From Archilochus colubris (Eukaryota; Chordata; Aves; Apodiformes; Trochilidae), in assembly GCA_023079485.1 (NCBI GenBank), contig CM041083.1, forward strand, positions 169,777,400-169,841,399: 64,000 bases of DNA, in the 5' to 3' direction. Positions 13,167 to 25,064 of the stretch are shown here, piece by piece. Made by a program: the position numbers and the translations under genes. The notes under the pieces were generated by a model. It searched no databases and was not told the DNA's origin. It saw nothing but the letters and a program-made list of their open reading frames with translations. The first letter of the stretch is position 1; every line of letters begins with the position of its first letter.

Positions 13167-16100
13167 AAAGGGAAAAGTAGTGTTAAGGACAGGCTGTAAT
13201 CACTGTCTCCATCACTTTTTTCCTTGTCATGCAGTCAATAAGATTTGGAAAAAATTACAATTCTACTGGCAGTCACTCAATTACTTTGCCTTCAGTGATT
13301 TCAGGGTGGTAATTTTTAATTGGATCAAGAATGACTGTCTGGAAGAGATTTGCAAAACAAGTGCAGATTCCTCCTCGGTATGTATTGGATTATGAAAGAA
13401 ATCCCATCAGATGTTTGCATATAGGATAAGAGCCACAATGTTGTGTAACAATGACATAAGCTGTTGGAAGACAAATGAGTTAGAAGTTGTTATTTGGAAA
13501 AGCAATGGGAAAATAAACAAAAACAGGAAGAGAAATCTCTGAAAAATGCATCCCAGTGCTCAGTCATTTGACATGCTGAGACAGTGGTAGAATGTATGAA
13601 GTACTAATGTAATTAAAAAAAAAAACAGACTAAAGTAAGGAGTATCACCTCACAGTACAGGTACATTTTTAAACTGTTCATGGGCTATCTTGCTTGCTCC
13701 TAACAGCTCCATCCAGAGTCAGATGAAGTTTTAGGTAAAAAGGTCCCACCTGCCTGTGAAACTTAACAATTTACAGGGAAAGAAAGGAGGAAGAATGGAA
13801 ATCTGATGGCATCTATTACAGTCAAAGGTGATGTTGATACCCTCATGACATCCATGATATCACCTGCTCTTACCCAATCCTGCTCAGCCCTAAAAGCTGA
13901 CACCTCCATCTCGGAAAAAGCATTTGGCCTGGGATCTACCATCATCCCAAAGGGCCCCTGAAAGTTCAAATCCAAAGCTCAACCAGAGTTGCTATGGTCT
14001 AGCTCCTATCTAGAACAACATAGTGATATTAACTTTGAGAAATACAATCCTTCAATGTCACTCCCATCTCACACTAGATTAAAAAGAAGGAAATATCCTA
14101 CAGCTATTCTGCTACCAGAATGGTTCCCAAAGAAAACTTCAGCATACTGAAATTACTTACTTGGGGCTGGAGTAGCTGCTTTCTGCTCTGCAGATTTATC
14201 TTGGTACCCCTGCTCAGGATGCATACAAATGACAAGCAGCAGGGCTGGGACATTCTCTAACTAATGACAGCCTATCAACAGAGATTGCCAATGCACTCCA
14301 CATTTGGCACTGTCTTTCAAAACAAAGCCAAGAGCAGAACAGCTGCGTTATTGAAGGTAAACATGCTGAAAAGCATTAGCAGAAGGTCTGTAAAGTGCCT
14401 GGTTTTCACAAATTCCCCCCAAAAAAGGCCATTCATGCTGATTAACACAGTCAAATTAAAAAGCACATGATTTGATAAAGAAGAAAATGAAATTACAGCC
14501 TATTCTAAATAGGGCAGTTTCTAAAGATGGCAGGACTGTTACTATGAAACGTAAGAGCAAAAGAAAGTTGCCTACAGTAGAAGTACACTGAACCTTTTGG
14601 ACCTTCTAATATTTAGGTGAGATTTAGAATATGCAAGGAAAGCCTAAAGAGAGGAAAAGAGGAACATGGGTTAAATGACAGGAAACAGAAATATTCAGTG
14701 TACTGGAGTGCTATTTTGTGTAGAGCACAGGAGTAAAAAGTTTAAAAACCAATAAGCCAACTGTCAGCCACATCCTTATTTTCTTGGGAATTTCCACAGG
14801 TCTTTCATCCGAGAGACTTAAAGGAAGTTACAGTAAAGTCTTGGCAAAACCTGGCAGAAGGCTGCACAAAAAACTGCAGATGCCTTCTACTAAAGACCAA
14901 ATAATAATTATGCTACTTCCCATGTACTTTCTGCAGATAAGATACAGATCTCAGCACTAGGGACAAATACAGAAATATGGACTGTCCTCCTAATGTTACA
15001 AAGTCTTTCTAAAATGACCTCAGTGAGCAATCAGAGATCCAAGAGATCAGTGAGCCAAGGCAAAAAACCAAACTCATGCAGCCCAGGGTCACCCCGTGAG
15101 CAAACCAAATCCCAGGACAAGCTGCCTGACACATAGCACATGCAATCCCAAATCCCATTCACTGCTATACATAGAGACCCAAGTACCAATTCACACAAAC
15201 TAGTCCTGTGGAACACAGAATGAGGGGGAAGGATCCAATTTCTTCTCTCTGGGCTATAGACAGAGATAAGGTAAACTTCTAGAGCATAGGTATTCCAGCA
15301 TCTAACCTCATGGATAACTAAGGAATGACAGAGAGAGGCAGGTGGGCTCATCCTGTTGGTAAGGTAACCTTCAACACTTGGGTACTGCTTTGGTAGACAT
15401 TCAGTTTTCTCCAGGTCACAAGGATAATAGAGGAGTGGGTACTGCTTTTGTCTGTGAAACAAGCATGAAAGCATTGACATAAACAGATTCTCTGTTTTGC
15501 AAGCAGCACTGGCTTATCTGGCTTATGATGTAAGCATCATGCTTATAATCATGAAAAACTGAGCTGAGAAGCAGTGCCTGTTCTAGTCATCAGACACTAG
15601 CTTGTAGGGCTTCACCATTCATGTTTGTTGGCACAGTACCTCTCCAGCTGTGAAAGTTTCAGGGCCCCTGCTGAAAAAGCTGGCCAGCCATTATCTCCTT
15701 TTAGACTGTCAGACAATTAGGGTTTTACTGAACGAGCAATAACTTTGAGCAAAAGAGGGACTTGCCAGAAAGAAAAGGAGGCTTGTGAATTTGGAGAAAG
15801 ACATGCTCACAGTTGATGCCCTGCAGGTGCAGTTGCCTACAAATCCACCACTTAAAAAAAAATAATAAAAAATTGTCCTCCTGTGATAATCAGGGCCCAA
15901 CATTGGGCCCCAGAGTACAAGTTCTTTAGGATCTTTTCCTGTCATCCCTAGCTCTCAGTAGCCTTTCATCTGCGGGCAGGGTAAGACAGCCAATTTGACA
16001 CCTCCTAGTGGCTTTCCAGCATGCAATTATTAAACAGAGTTGAATTTTTAATGAATAAACATCTTCCAAACAGAAATCTTAATCTGCTCAATCACTGTTG

Positions 16101-16819
16101 TGGAAGACAACCCAAGTAAACAAATGCAAACTGAGAGTTCTCTCTCATCCTCCTCTGTTTTGTTTGTTTGCTTTGTGTGTATCTATTTACTCAAATTAGA
16201 CTGCCTGTTTGGCAAAGATGTTTGCCACGATGTCACATTCTCCTTTAGAAGAAACTGATAACTACAGTTTTACTACCTACAACATCTATGAAGATTTTAT
16301 AAACCGTGGGAGTCAAGGCAAGGAAATTAAATAGCACAAGACCAAAACTGATACATCAATAAATTTTCTACGTGTAACAATAAATTATAGCAGTCTTGCA
16401 ATATTTTTCTTGTCTCATGCCCATGGGCAAACAACATATATTTATTAGGTGAATAAAATGTATTTAATCTCTTTTCTACCATTGCTATCATCACGGCTTC
16501 TGGAGCTACCCATGAGCTGGTAACTGTTGAAAGCATTTTCCAGTGATAATACTTTATGGTCCTGTGAGTTACTGTGTATGGGCTTAGCCCCAAGGACTGA
16601 TGCTAACTGAGAGGCTGAAAACAGGCTAATTTACCTAGAGGCAATTAAGGATATTTTTGTTTATGCATGTCATTTTATGCCATCCAGAAGTGTTGATTTT
16701 TAATTAGCTCTCAGGCTTCAACTTCTGCACAAAAGAAAATTTCTATTGTTGTGGAGACAAAACCTGCAAGCCTGAAATATCCCTTTCTCTCATTACTGCT
16801 GTGCACATCACTACAGTGC

Positions 16820-16876
16820 TTTTTTTTTTGCTTTGCTTTTTTTTTGCTTTTTTTTTTTTCTTTTTTTTCCCCCCCA
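16820..16876. repeat. T-rich low-complexity tract
   Basis: Poly-T runs with GC and C interruptions extend over about 55 bp in EPSTI1 intron 5. Confidence 0.8.
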
Positions 16877-17656
16877 TTTTCATTTAAATTCCATTTTACA
16901 CTCTCAAATGAGTGCTGCTTGTCAAGGCGACATGAATAAACTTTTAGAAAGGTTCACGTAGCACACAGGATGAGAAGGTACTTTGTGAGAATTACTAAAA
17001 AACCCTAAACAAATGCAAAATAAACAATTCTAAAGTGAGATACTGTTGGTGTCACGATATGGCCAACACAAGAAGGAAAAGGTAATTTATATATTAGCAA
17101 CTTATCTGGATGTGCTCCTCCCAGGGCAGCTGGAGAGGTATCTTCATTTCAGGGTGCACTCTCCACAATCCAGACAGACTACACTGACCTTTTCATGATT
17201 CAGATGCCTTTTCCACCATGACAGGATGGCTTTTCTTGTATTCTTCCCACGTGTACAGCAGGCAGTTATAGATTTCTATAAGGTCTTCATGCCATTTGCC
17301 ATAATCAGGTTGTAAAGAGAAAGCTCAAGACAAAGTGAACTATGTAGCCTGCACCGCTATTCACAACATTAATGCTGTCCCTGGTGTAGTTCTTTTCTCT
17401 CTGCTAAATCTTCAAGATGGATGAAACCAAAAGGCTGAAGTTTCTGAAGAGCCAAAGGAACACCCAATCCCCAAGGAACACTTGATCAGATATCCCTCAG
17501 TCAGCAACTGAGAGAAGGAGGACAAGATTTCCTAACTCCCTGATGCAATCTAGGGATAATATTTCATTTGATTTGCCTGTTTCATGTAGTTCAGCAAAAT
17601 CAAGCATCAAGACATGAGCTTTGGTTTATGGCTCCACCTCTGCAGGAATGGTTTAC

Positions 17657-17740
17657 CTTTTCTCTCTGAATTGCTTTCTTTTTCAGGATTTCAGCTTCTT
17701 CAGCTGCTTTTTTTGCTTTTACATATTCTTCTCTCTTGTG
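17657..17740 (-). CDS. EPSTI1: EPSTI1 coding exon 5
   Basis: This 84-nt, phase 0-0 exon lies between acceptor CATACAG| and donor AAG|GTAAAC. It encodes residues about 138-165: HKREEYVKAKKAAEEAEI then LKKKAIQREK. Human EPSTI1 has LKREESVRIKKEAEEAEL and QKMKAIQREK at the same place, so this exon gives the clearest identification in the locus. The strongly charged alternating pattern is typical of a single long helix or coiled coil. Confidence 0.97.
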
Positions 17741-18353
17741 CTGTATGACATAAGCATAGAAAATTCTTTTACACAGAGCACATAAGGTAACTTGACTCCA
17801 GCACAACACATCTTTCAAGCCTAAAGTGTGTTTGAGCAAAGTTTCCAGAATATTTTCATAAAATGAGACACTGAATAAAGCAGGCTGTGCACCTCCTTCT
17901 CCAATACTTCCTTCAAGAAAACTGAGAAAGCTAAGACTGATAAATAGGAATCCAGACAAGGAATTACATAGCTGATTGACAACTTAAAAAGTATTTGTAT
18001 CTTTTATAACAGGAACAACAGTTCTCCATAAGCACTGGATGAGGTGGTACCTTGATTAATTAGTGAAAGTGCAGGCAGCATGATGGAAGATAAAGAATGT
18101 ATGCAAATGGCTTTACAGCTGCACGGGTATCATTTTGGATATGATCTGTGATACAGGTTGCTACATATTTATGGCCATATTTCTCATTTTCTTTGGTGCA
18201 GAACATTTGTTCCTGGTTTTCTGCTGCTTCCTTGAGGTTTCATGACTTTCTTTTGTCAAGCAGCTGTGAGCTTATTTTATAGCCATTTGAAACACTTCAT
18301 GAAGAGATTTTTTTTTTTGAGTTCTTAAAATAAACAGTTTTTTTCTTCCTGAC
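17741..18353 (-). other. EPSTI1 intron 4
   Basis: This short 613-bp intron has no recognisable repeat or regulatory element. Confidence 0.85.
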
Positions 18354-18427
18354 CTTTTGTTGGTATTTAGATTGGATGAGCATCATTTGCTGGTTTTGCC
18401 TTGCTTGAACTTCTGATTCCTTTCCAC
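18354..18427 (-). CDS. EPSTI1: EPSTI1 coding exon 4
   Basis: This 74-nt exon has a strong T-rich tract before its acceptor (..TTTAAG|) and a GTCAGG donor, a weaker but valid site. Residues about 113-137 read GGKESEVQARQNQQMMLIQ followed by SKYQQK, matching human GGSQSETEVRQKQQLQLMQ and SKYKQK. It begins with two bases of a Gly codon and ends on a codon boundary. The Gln-rich heptad-like pattern fits a coiled coil. Confidence 0.95.
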
Positions 18428-18864
18428 CTTAAAAAAAAAATTAAAAAAATTAAATTGTGTTTTGCATGAGCATTTTAAGTTCAAATGCCATTCATTTCAG
18501 AGCAGAGCAATATAACAGATTGGATGTATGCATATACAGGAAATTTTTCATAATTACAGTAGCTGCCTGACATTAAAGAGAATAGACAGGAGACCTTTCT
18601 GATCATTTTATCCATCCATCAAAGGCAGCAGATTGTTATTTATAGAGCATTCACTGTATCATCCACTCTGCCAGCAAATATGTCCTACAGTATACGATCA
18701 GTTTACTGAGGCACTGTTTCATTTTCAGAAAATAAGTCACGCTTTGCAGAACAGTCTTCATTTTCAGATCCAGCTCTCCTCACCTTTGCTCATTTTGTCA
18801 CACATAGAGTCAGAAATTTTATTGCCAGAAAGTTTCTCTTTTATCAAATTTGGGAGTTTGGAGT

Positions 18865-18870
18865 CTCTGC
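18865..18870. repeat. Target-site duplication, left copy (CTCTGC)
   Basis: This 6-bp direct repeat is identical to 19195-19200 and abuts the TG and CA ends of the solo LTR. Confidence 0.75.
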
Positions 18871-19194
18871 TGTAGTGAAATGAGGCAACCAGGTGCCACT
18901 AATTGCCAGGGAGTGAGCATGAGCTTGTGTCAAGCCCACCTGTGCCTAATTAAGGTGGGCCCCCACTGCGCATGAGCAGGACCAGGGGGCCAATAAAAGG
19001 TGAGGCCTGAGACAGAGGCTCAGCTCAGTCCTGAGCTAGCCAGCAGAGAGGTCACTCACTCTTGGAGCAACAGCACTGATCTGAGCAAGTCTACTCTGAG
19101 AGCCATGGGCTTAGAGCATTGCTCGTGAGTCTCTGCTGGAACACCTGGTTGGACCTTGAAGTGCCGTTCCCTAAGAGAGGTTCGTCTTGCTACA
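18871..19194 (+). mobile_element. Solo LTR of a retrovirus-like element, 324 bp
   Basis: The element begins TGTAG and ends CTACA, a perfect 5-bp terminal inverted repeat with the canonical TG...CA ends. It is flanked by identical 6-bp copies of CTCTGC (18865-18870 and 19195-19200), a target-site duplication. Inside are a TATA-like CCAATAAAAGG (18990-19000), which may also supply AATAAA for polyadenylation, and a short stem-loop GCTCAG-TC-CTGAGC (19023-19036). No internal viral sequence is present, so it is a recombined solo LTR. A 6-bp duplication is typical of class II (alpha/beta-like) elements. It lies in EPSTI1 intron 3, antisense to the gene. The exact family cannot be named without a repeat library. 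Confidence 0.8.
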
Positions 19195-19200
19195 CTCTGC
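19195..19200. repeat. Target-site duplication, right copy (CTCTGC)
   Basis: This is the partner of 18865-18870 across the solo LTR. Confidence 0.75.
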
Positions 19201-19406
19201 CAGCTCTAATGGGATGCTATCATTTGAATACCTTCTAAGTAATGTATTAGGGCTTGAGGAAGAATCCCCTTTCTGAAAAGGAAATCAAAGCCTTTTCTCA
19301 CAGATCTCTTATTCATATCCAGGTAACAGAAGCTGCCCTTTCCAAAAGCACAGGCTCTCTTTTGAAAACGTCTAAAGCTCTGGTCATAATGTTCAGCTTT
19401 CAATTT

Positions 19407-19527
19407 AAAAAACAAAACAAGAAAACTACCAAACAAAACCTGACCACAAAACACAAGCAGCAACAACAAAAAAACAAAACCAAAACTGAAACCAAAATCA
19501 AAACCATAACCAACCAAACAAAAAGAA
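19407..19527. repeat. A/C-rich low-complexity tract (CAAAA-like)
   Basis: About 120 bp is made almost only of A and C in units such as AAAACAAAAC, ACCAAAACTG and CAACAACAAA. It starts about 210 bp right of the solo LTR. Long open frames on both strands here are products of its composition. Confidence 0.75.
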
Positions 19528-22314
19528 GCCAACCACACCAAGAAAGGTATGATAGGCCTTAAGGCATAGGGGAAGTGGGTTTGGTTGTACCACTCTGCTT
19601 TACTGTTTTCCAAAGAATTTTCTTGCTTTGGGAAATCAAATAATTATCTCCATTGCTGAAAAAACAGGCTTCACCCCATTGTGAGGATGAGGGCTGTATT
19701 TTCAGCAGCTGATTTTCTGAGAAGTTCCCTGCTATCTGACTTAATTCTACAGAAAGAGTCAGACTGATTTGTGCTACTCAAGGTGTCTGAAATTTCAGAC
19801 ATTTATACTAGATCTTTCAAGAGGCATCACCTTTCATTAAAAGTAGCTTTCTCCACTTACTAATGGTAGGTAAACTAATCTTCAGATGCTTCTGTGAGGT
19901 TCAGTGAATGGACGATTAATTCCCTAGGTGTGAAAACATTTCTATGCCCAGAAATAACTCTAAGATCAATGTCTCAACAAAAACTGGCCATACTGTACAG
20001 CAGCAACAATATACAGTAGCAAAAAGCATACAGCTGGCATTCCAGAGTGTATCCTTCCCCAGGTCTAGAAAATAAAATTGCTAGAAAATATAACTGGCAA
20101 TATTTAACACTCGTGTTCACCTTCTGTTTCTGTATGTACTGTTGGACATTGGCTCTAAACAAGTATTTTACTGATCATTATTAGCCATTGTCTATAGCCT
20201 TTCAGCCAAGTTTAACTTATTCAAGTTGGCTTGTCTGTAATATGTCAAGTTTCACTGAATTCAGAGTATGGCATGACTAGCTGTATATACTGGGACTGAA
20301 AAAGAGGCTTTTGCATTTATCAGGCGTGATCTGTTGCTCTACTCATTGCTTATGGAGGAGTTTGGAATTTGCATCTCATCTCATTGCTCTCATCCCTCTA
20401 TGGTACCTGAAAGTTTGCCTGCCAAATATTACAGAGACAAAATCCAAAAGACTTGTTTCCCTATGGAAAGCAGGGGTGTTAAGAAACTTAAGCTTTAAGA
20501 AGTCTCTGGTGATTCAGACTAGATGTGTATTCTCTTGATATCACTCCGGGAAAACAACCTAATGAGTACCTACAGTTGTGAAATTAGAGATGCTACTTTT
20601 ATTTTATCCTCCTTCCTGAGCTCTCTTCTGTTTCCAGTTTGTTCCTGTGGGAATTATAAGATCTAATAATCTTTGCACCTTACCTCTTTTCAGATGCACT
20701 AAGTCTCAGTCTCCAGAGGTCTTTCTAAGTGGCTGCTAGATAGTGACTGAATAGCTCATATAACTTATTTGAATTCTTTCAGCTTTTTCCTGCCTCTTTT
20801 TTTTTTTTCCTTCTCCTTAATTTGCTTCTTTCCCAGGGAAGTTTTTAAATGCAGGGGGAACAGGAGAAGGTCAAACTCCCCACCCTCATAGTTACTACAG
20901 GTTTGCCACTTCATCCTCAGTCCTGCAGCAACCTGCACATATTCTGCATAGGCACCACACACCACCTTTGTTTTCAGATTTCACTTTCTTCAGCAAAATC
21001 CTTTCACTCCTCTCTGGACAGAAGCATGTCTTCTAGGAATTACTGACAGGAAAGCAGCAGCTACTCTGTATGAACTCAACCAAGACTACATCTGGCCACT
21101 TGATGGCAGGCTTCCAGGGCATCACCACCTTGCAAAGATAGGTTCCCCATGGCAAACAAGCGGAACGTGGCCTGTAGATTAAAATAAACATGCGGATACA
21201 GCATCACCCTGACTACAGAAACAAATCTGGTGTTGGGGTCAGTACAAATTCCTCCATCTCACACCTGCTATCTATTCTTATAAACAGTAAACCACCCCAA
21301 ACAGATCTTATATAGCACGGCAAAGAAAGAACTTAGTTCCCAGCTCAAGCAGACAACAGACTGCACTGCATAGCCCAAATTGTCCTATGAGAGCCAAGAG
21401 AAGGAAAAGGAGCTCTACTTTTACAAAACTAATAAAGGTATCATTATAGTAATTCAGTTTGTCAGAATTAATTTTGTCCCATTTCTATTAGTGCAGCTCC
21501 TCAAGGTCAGCCCATTTTTGCTGTGTAGTATCCTCATCATGTTCTTTACAGACCATGCTTTCAAGTTTTGGCTTGTCAGCAAGTTTCATCAGCTCTTTCC
21601 TATTTTCTGTGCCAAAGACATTAAAGAAAGATACTAAACCAAAGTAGGGTGAAAACTGGTATTTGAAAAGCACTTTTACTGACCTTGCTCTGGCCTCAGC
21701 ACAACCTGCAGCCTTGTTCTCTGTACAAGATTGGGGGGGTGTCAAGGTTCTTTTTGGTCTTTTAATTCTTTTGTAAAATAACTCCCAAAATGTACTAAAT
21801 TAAATGCTTTATAGTGGCTGCAGCTGAAGAGATTCACTGTGTTTCCTCTCACTTGTCTAGAAAAAAAGTTGGCCATCTTACCAAACACTTCAGTTTAGTG
21901 TAACCCAAATTCTAGTAGCTTTCCATCCTGTTTTTCATTTACCTGTCTCTGTTTTTATTTGTATAGAACTGGTAATAAGGCATTTCATGCACATTCATCC
22001 TGCAAATGCCTGAAGCTACTGGGATCACCTCTTTTTCCCAGTTTGGACCTAGTCAGTATCAACCAGGCCTCTGCTCACTCCTCACCCCCACTGTGGGGAA
22101 GGGAGGAGAAAATCCACCTAAAGGCTCCTTAATTGAGACACAGATAGGGAGATTTTTCATGCCACAATTACAGTCATAGTCAAAATATATTAAATTATGA
22201 CTCAACTTGGGAAGAGAAAAAAATAATTTAATCTCCAAGGAGAAAGAGAAAAAATGACCAGATATTAATACCTTCCCCACACCCCTCCCTCCTTTTTGGG
22301 CCCACACTCCTGCC

Positions 22315-22830
22315 CCTTTCAGGTACTGGAAGGCTGGTATAAGATCTCCCTGGAGCCTTCACTTTTCCAGGATGAATAACCCCACTCTCTCAGCCTGTCT
22401 TCATAGGAGAGGTGCCCCAGAATCATCTTTGTGGCCCTCCTCTATACTCGTTACAATAGCTCCATGTCCTTCTTATGCTGGGGACCCCAGAACTGGACAC
22501 AGCACTTCAGGTGGAGTCTCACAAGAGCAGAGTAGAGGGAGAAAATCACCTCCCTCAACCAGCTGATGATGCTTCTTCTGATGCAGCCCAGCACATTGCC
22601 AGCTCATGCTGAGCTTCTCATCAACCAACATCCCCAAGTGCTTCTCCTCAGGGCTGTTCTCAATCCATGCTCCACTCAGCCTCTATTTGTGCTTGGAATT
22701 GCCCTGACACAAGTGCAGGACCTTGCACTAGGACTTTTTGAACTTAACACAGTTTGCACAAGCCCACCTCTCAAGCCTGTCAAGGTCCCTCTGGATGGCC
22801 TACCTTCCCCCCAGCATGTCTGCCTTTTTT
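22315..22830 (-). mobile_element. CR1 LINE fragment (end of RT region), about 515 bp
   Basis: The reverse strand of this block matches the CR1 polymerase C-terminal part. Plus-strand landmarks are TCTTATGCTGGGGACCCCAG, CTGATGCAGCCCAGCACATT and CAAGTGCAGGACCTTGCACT. The 3' tail is absent, so both ends are truncated. It lies in EPSTI1 intron 3, about 230 bp from exon 3. Confidence 0.9.
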
Positions 22831-23062
22831 TTCTCAAATGTTGTATAGATTTTCTACACTGATCTCAACAGATTTCTTGAGTGATATTCTATCTTCATGG
22901 TCATGACCATCAAAAAGCACAGAGCAAATTCAGTAAGCTCATGTTAACTCTTACTGACAATGAATCTCTTTATTAAGTAGCATATGAAAAGAAAGTTTAA
23001 AATGTCTCATGCCATGAAAAATAAAATTTTGTAATTCACAATAGCTGATTTACACTTCTTAC

Positions 23063-23146
23063 CCAGTCTCTGTGGAGCCAAGTTAATTGGCCCTGGTCTG
23101 TGTTCTTGCCTCCATCGTTCCAGGTCATCTAGCTCTTTCTTAGCAA
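23063..23146 (-). CDS. EPSTI1: EPSTI1 coding exon 3
   Basis: This 84-nt exon runs from acceptor TTCAG| to donor G|GTAAGA. It encodes residues about 86-112, including AKKELDDLERWRQEHRPGP and then INLAPQRLG, which align to human AEQELANLEKWKEQNRAKP and VHLVPRRLG. The exon enters in phase 1 (two bases complete Ile) and leaves with one base of a Gly codon. The ELxxLExW pattern is the start of the predicted helical region. Confidence 0.95.
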
Positions 23147-25005
23147 CTGAACAGGTACAAAAAGAAATAAACACATGGAAGTTAGAAACAGTACTAAAAA
23201 GCAGTCAGCATCCCTAATTGTATGTAACCCTGAAGACCCATCCAGGAAGGCGGGTCCTCCTTGTTCTCAAGGGGTGTAGACACCCCCAGAGGTTACGTAG
23301 TCACTGCACTGATCAGCTAATAAGGCAAACATTTTGCCTAACTCAAGACTATGGTAAGCAAGCCCTAGGACTCAAACAAAACAGCTAAAGGACTGCTAAT
23401 AGGCTTCTTTTAAATCCCTGGGAACCTGTAGGTAAATGCCACAGTATTTACTCCTGCAGGTAAAGCAAAGGTTGCTACCATTAAGATGTTATTGCTGCAT
23501 GGAGGGAAATGCTTGTGGTGTAACACTTCCCATCAGGGAAATGAAGAATAAGGAATTTTCTTACCCAACAACCAGCTCCCTAAATAAGAACAGAAGGAAT
23601 GCATTACTCAGGTTCAAATTAAGACACTTCAACAAAGATGTCCACATGCGAGATAGGTGACAAGGTCCCAGTGTAGTCAGTGGATGCAGTCAGGGGCACC
23701 AGTCTTATTCCCTAAGATGGCTGGATGATTAAACTGCTTTCTTGAATTGACTGACAGAGGAAAAAACACAATTCCCTTCAATAGCAAGATGCACAAAGGC
23801 TTTGAAAAGAGAAGCTATGTTTTAGATGACAAGGGCTTTTACTGAAACCAACATAAACTGTATAAACCTAATGGCAGGCTCTGTCTATCAGACACTCACT
23901 CCAGCTCTCCTCTAACAAGACAAAGCCAGTTCCTGCACAAGTCTCTAAAGAGGTTCAACAGAGACACCAACTTGTTATTCCATCTTTAAAAGAAGCACTT
24001 AGGTAGAGACTGGATTTGGTGAGGCCCTATTTTTGCCAGCATCCATGGCAGAAATCCTTGGCATGCTTCAGATCTTTCATGCTGGTGGTATGAAGAGAAA
24101 ACAGATTTTTTAGAGAACAGCACCTTTGCTGTTAGTGTCAGAGTCAGCCTTATGATCTGCTTTTATTTCTCCTTCCAGAAGTTTGGTTCAGAAGTCCATT
24201 TTATTTCTTGCAACCAAAGGAAGCCAACCCCTACATCAGCCTGCTGGTGATGCATTTCAGCCAAACTCAATGTTTGAACAGAAAGGATTTAATTGCTCTC
24301 TTTCCATGAGGGCTCAAAATGTGAGGAGTGCTGACTGACACCCATTCTTGCACAGACAGCCAGGAGTGTAGGACTTGGTCACCTCTGCATACTGAATTTC
24401 TTTCATGACCAACTCTTGCTGTTCTTTTGCCAGTGAAGACTTTCTAATACATGCTTTGTCTTTCTGTTAAGGTTTGAGGTTGCTTCTGCTTAGGTCCTTT
24501 CACCAGCAAGACTCAAAGCCAAAAAAAAGAGAATTTAAATCCACAAATATTTTCCATTTAAAATTATCTTTCTCAGCTTCATAAAAAGAGCCACCTACAA
24601 TCCTTAAATGGGGATTCAGGAGCCAACAGATGCTTTAACTTCCACGTGAGGGTATGGTCAAAAATATTTCTTATATTTTTCTTCTTCTTTCCCCTTATCA
24701 AGAGAGTGTTCAAAGTGAGGTTGCCCAGTCTGAATTTAGTCCTGTAAAAGTGGGATTGAGCTAATTCCAGCTGACTCTTGGAGAAGCCATCTTGAACAGC
24801 TCCAGCATATAAATTACCAGAAACCTTTTTCTGAACAAGATTTATTCTGGATGAAGTTTAGTCAGATGAGAAGTTAATCTTCAGAAAAGCTCACATGATG
24901 ATGGAGAATGCTCATAGCACTGACTTTTCTATCACAGCTGCAGATATAAAAGTGTTGTAAAAATGAAAAGTTCCTTGGACAATAAGGTCCACAATACCAA
25001 CTTAC
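23147..25005 (-). other. EPSTI1 intron 2
   Basis: This 1.9-kb intron is unique-looking sequence without a recognised element. Confidence 0.85.
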
Positions 25006-25064
25006 TTTGCTGTAGCTGGTTTCTTCTGGTTTTGTTTGGAGTTATCAGGACATATGGGCTGACA
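25006..25064 (-). CDS. EPSTI1: EPSTI1 coding exon 2
   Basis: This 59-nt exon runs from acceptor TTTTAG| to donor A|GTAAGT. It encodes residues about 66-84, VSPYVLITPNKTRRNQLQQ, matching the human YTLIAPNINRRNEIQR region. It starts with one base completing a Tyr codon from exon 1 and ends with one base of an Ile codon completed in exon 3. The segment is the best-conserved N-terminal motif of the family. Confidence 0.9.

Larger units (their letters stand above)
11579..17656 (-). other. EPSTI1 intron 5
   Basis: This 6.1-kb intron contains the CR1 at 12283-12610, a GT microsatellite and a T-rich tract. A 149-codon open frame at 15031-15480 has no recognisable domain. Nothing else was identified. 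Confidence 0.8.
18428..23062 (-). other. EPSTI1 intron 3
   Basis: This 4.6-kb intron contains the solo LTR (18871-19194), the A/C-rich tract (19407-19527) and a CR1 (22315-22830). Nothing is recognised in 19528-22314. Confidence 0.85.

Noticed and set aside
15031..15480. 149-codon open frame on the minus strand
   Set aside because: It lies within EPSTI1 intron 5, has Cys/Trp/Leu-rich random composition, no domain and no splice or promoter context. Length alone is not enough at this AT content.
19206..19613. 135-codon minus-strand frame rich in Phe, Leu and Gly
   Set aside because: It reads through the A/C-rich low-complexity tract, which encodes hydrophobic runs on the other strand. It is not a membrane protein gene.
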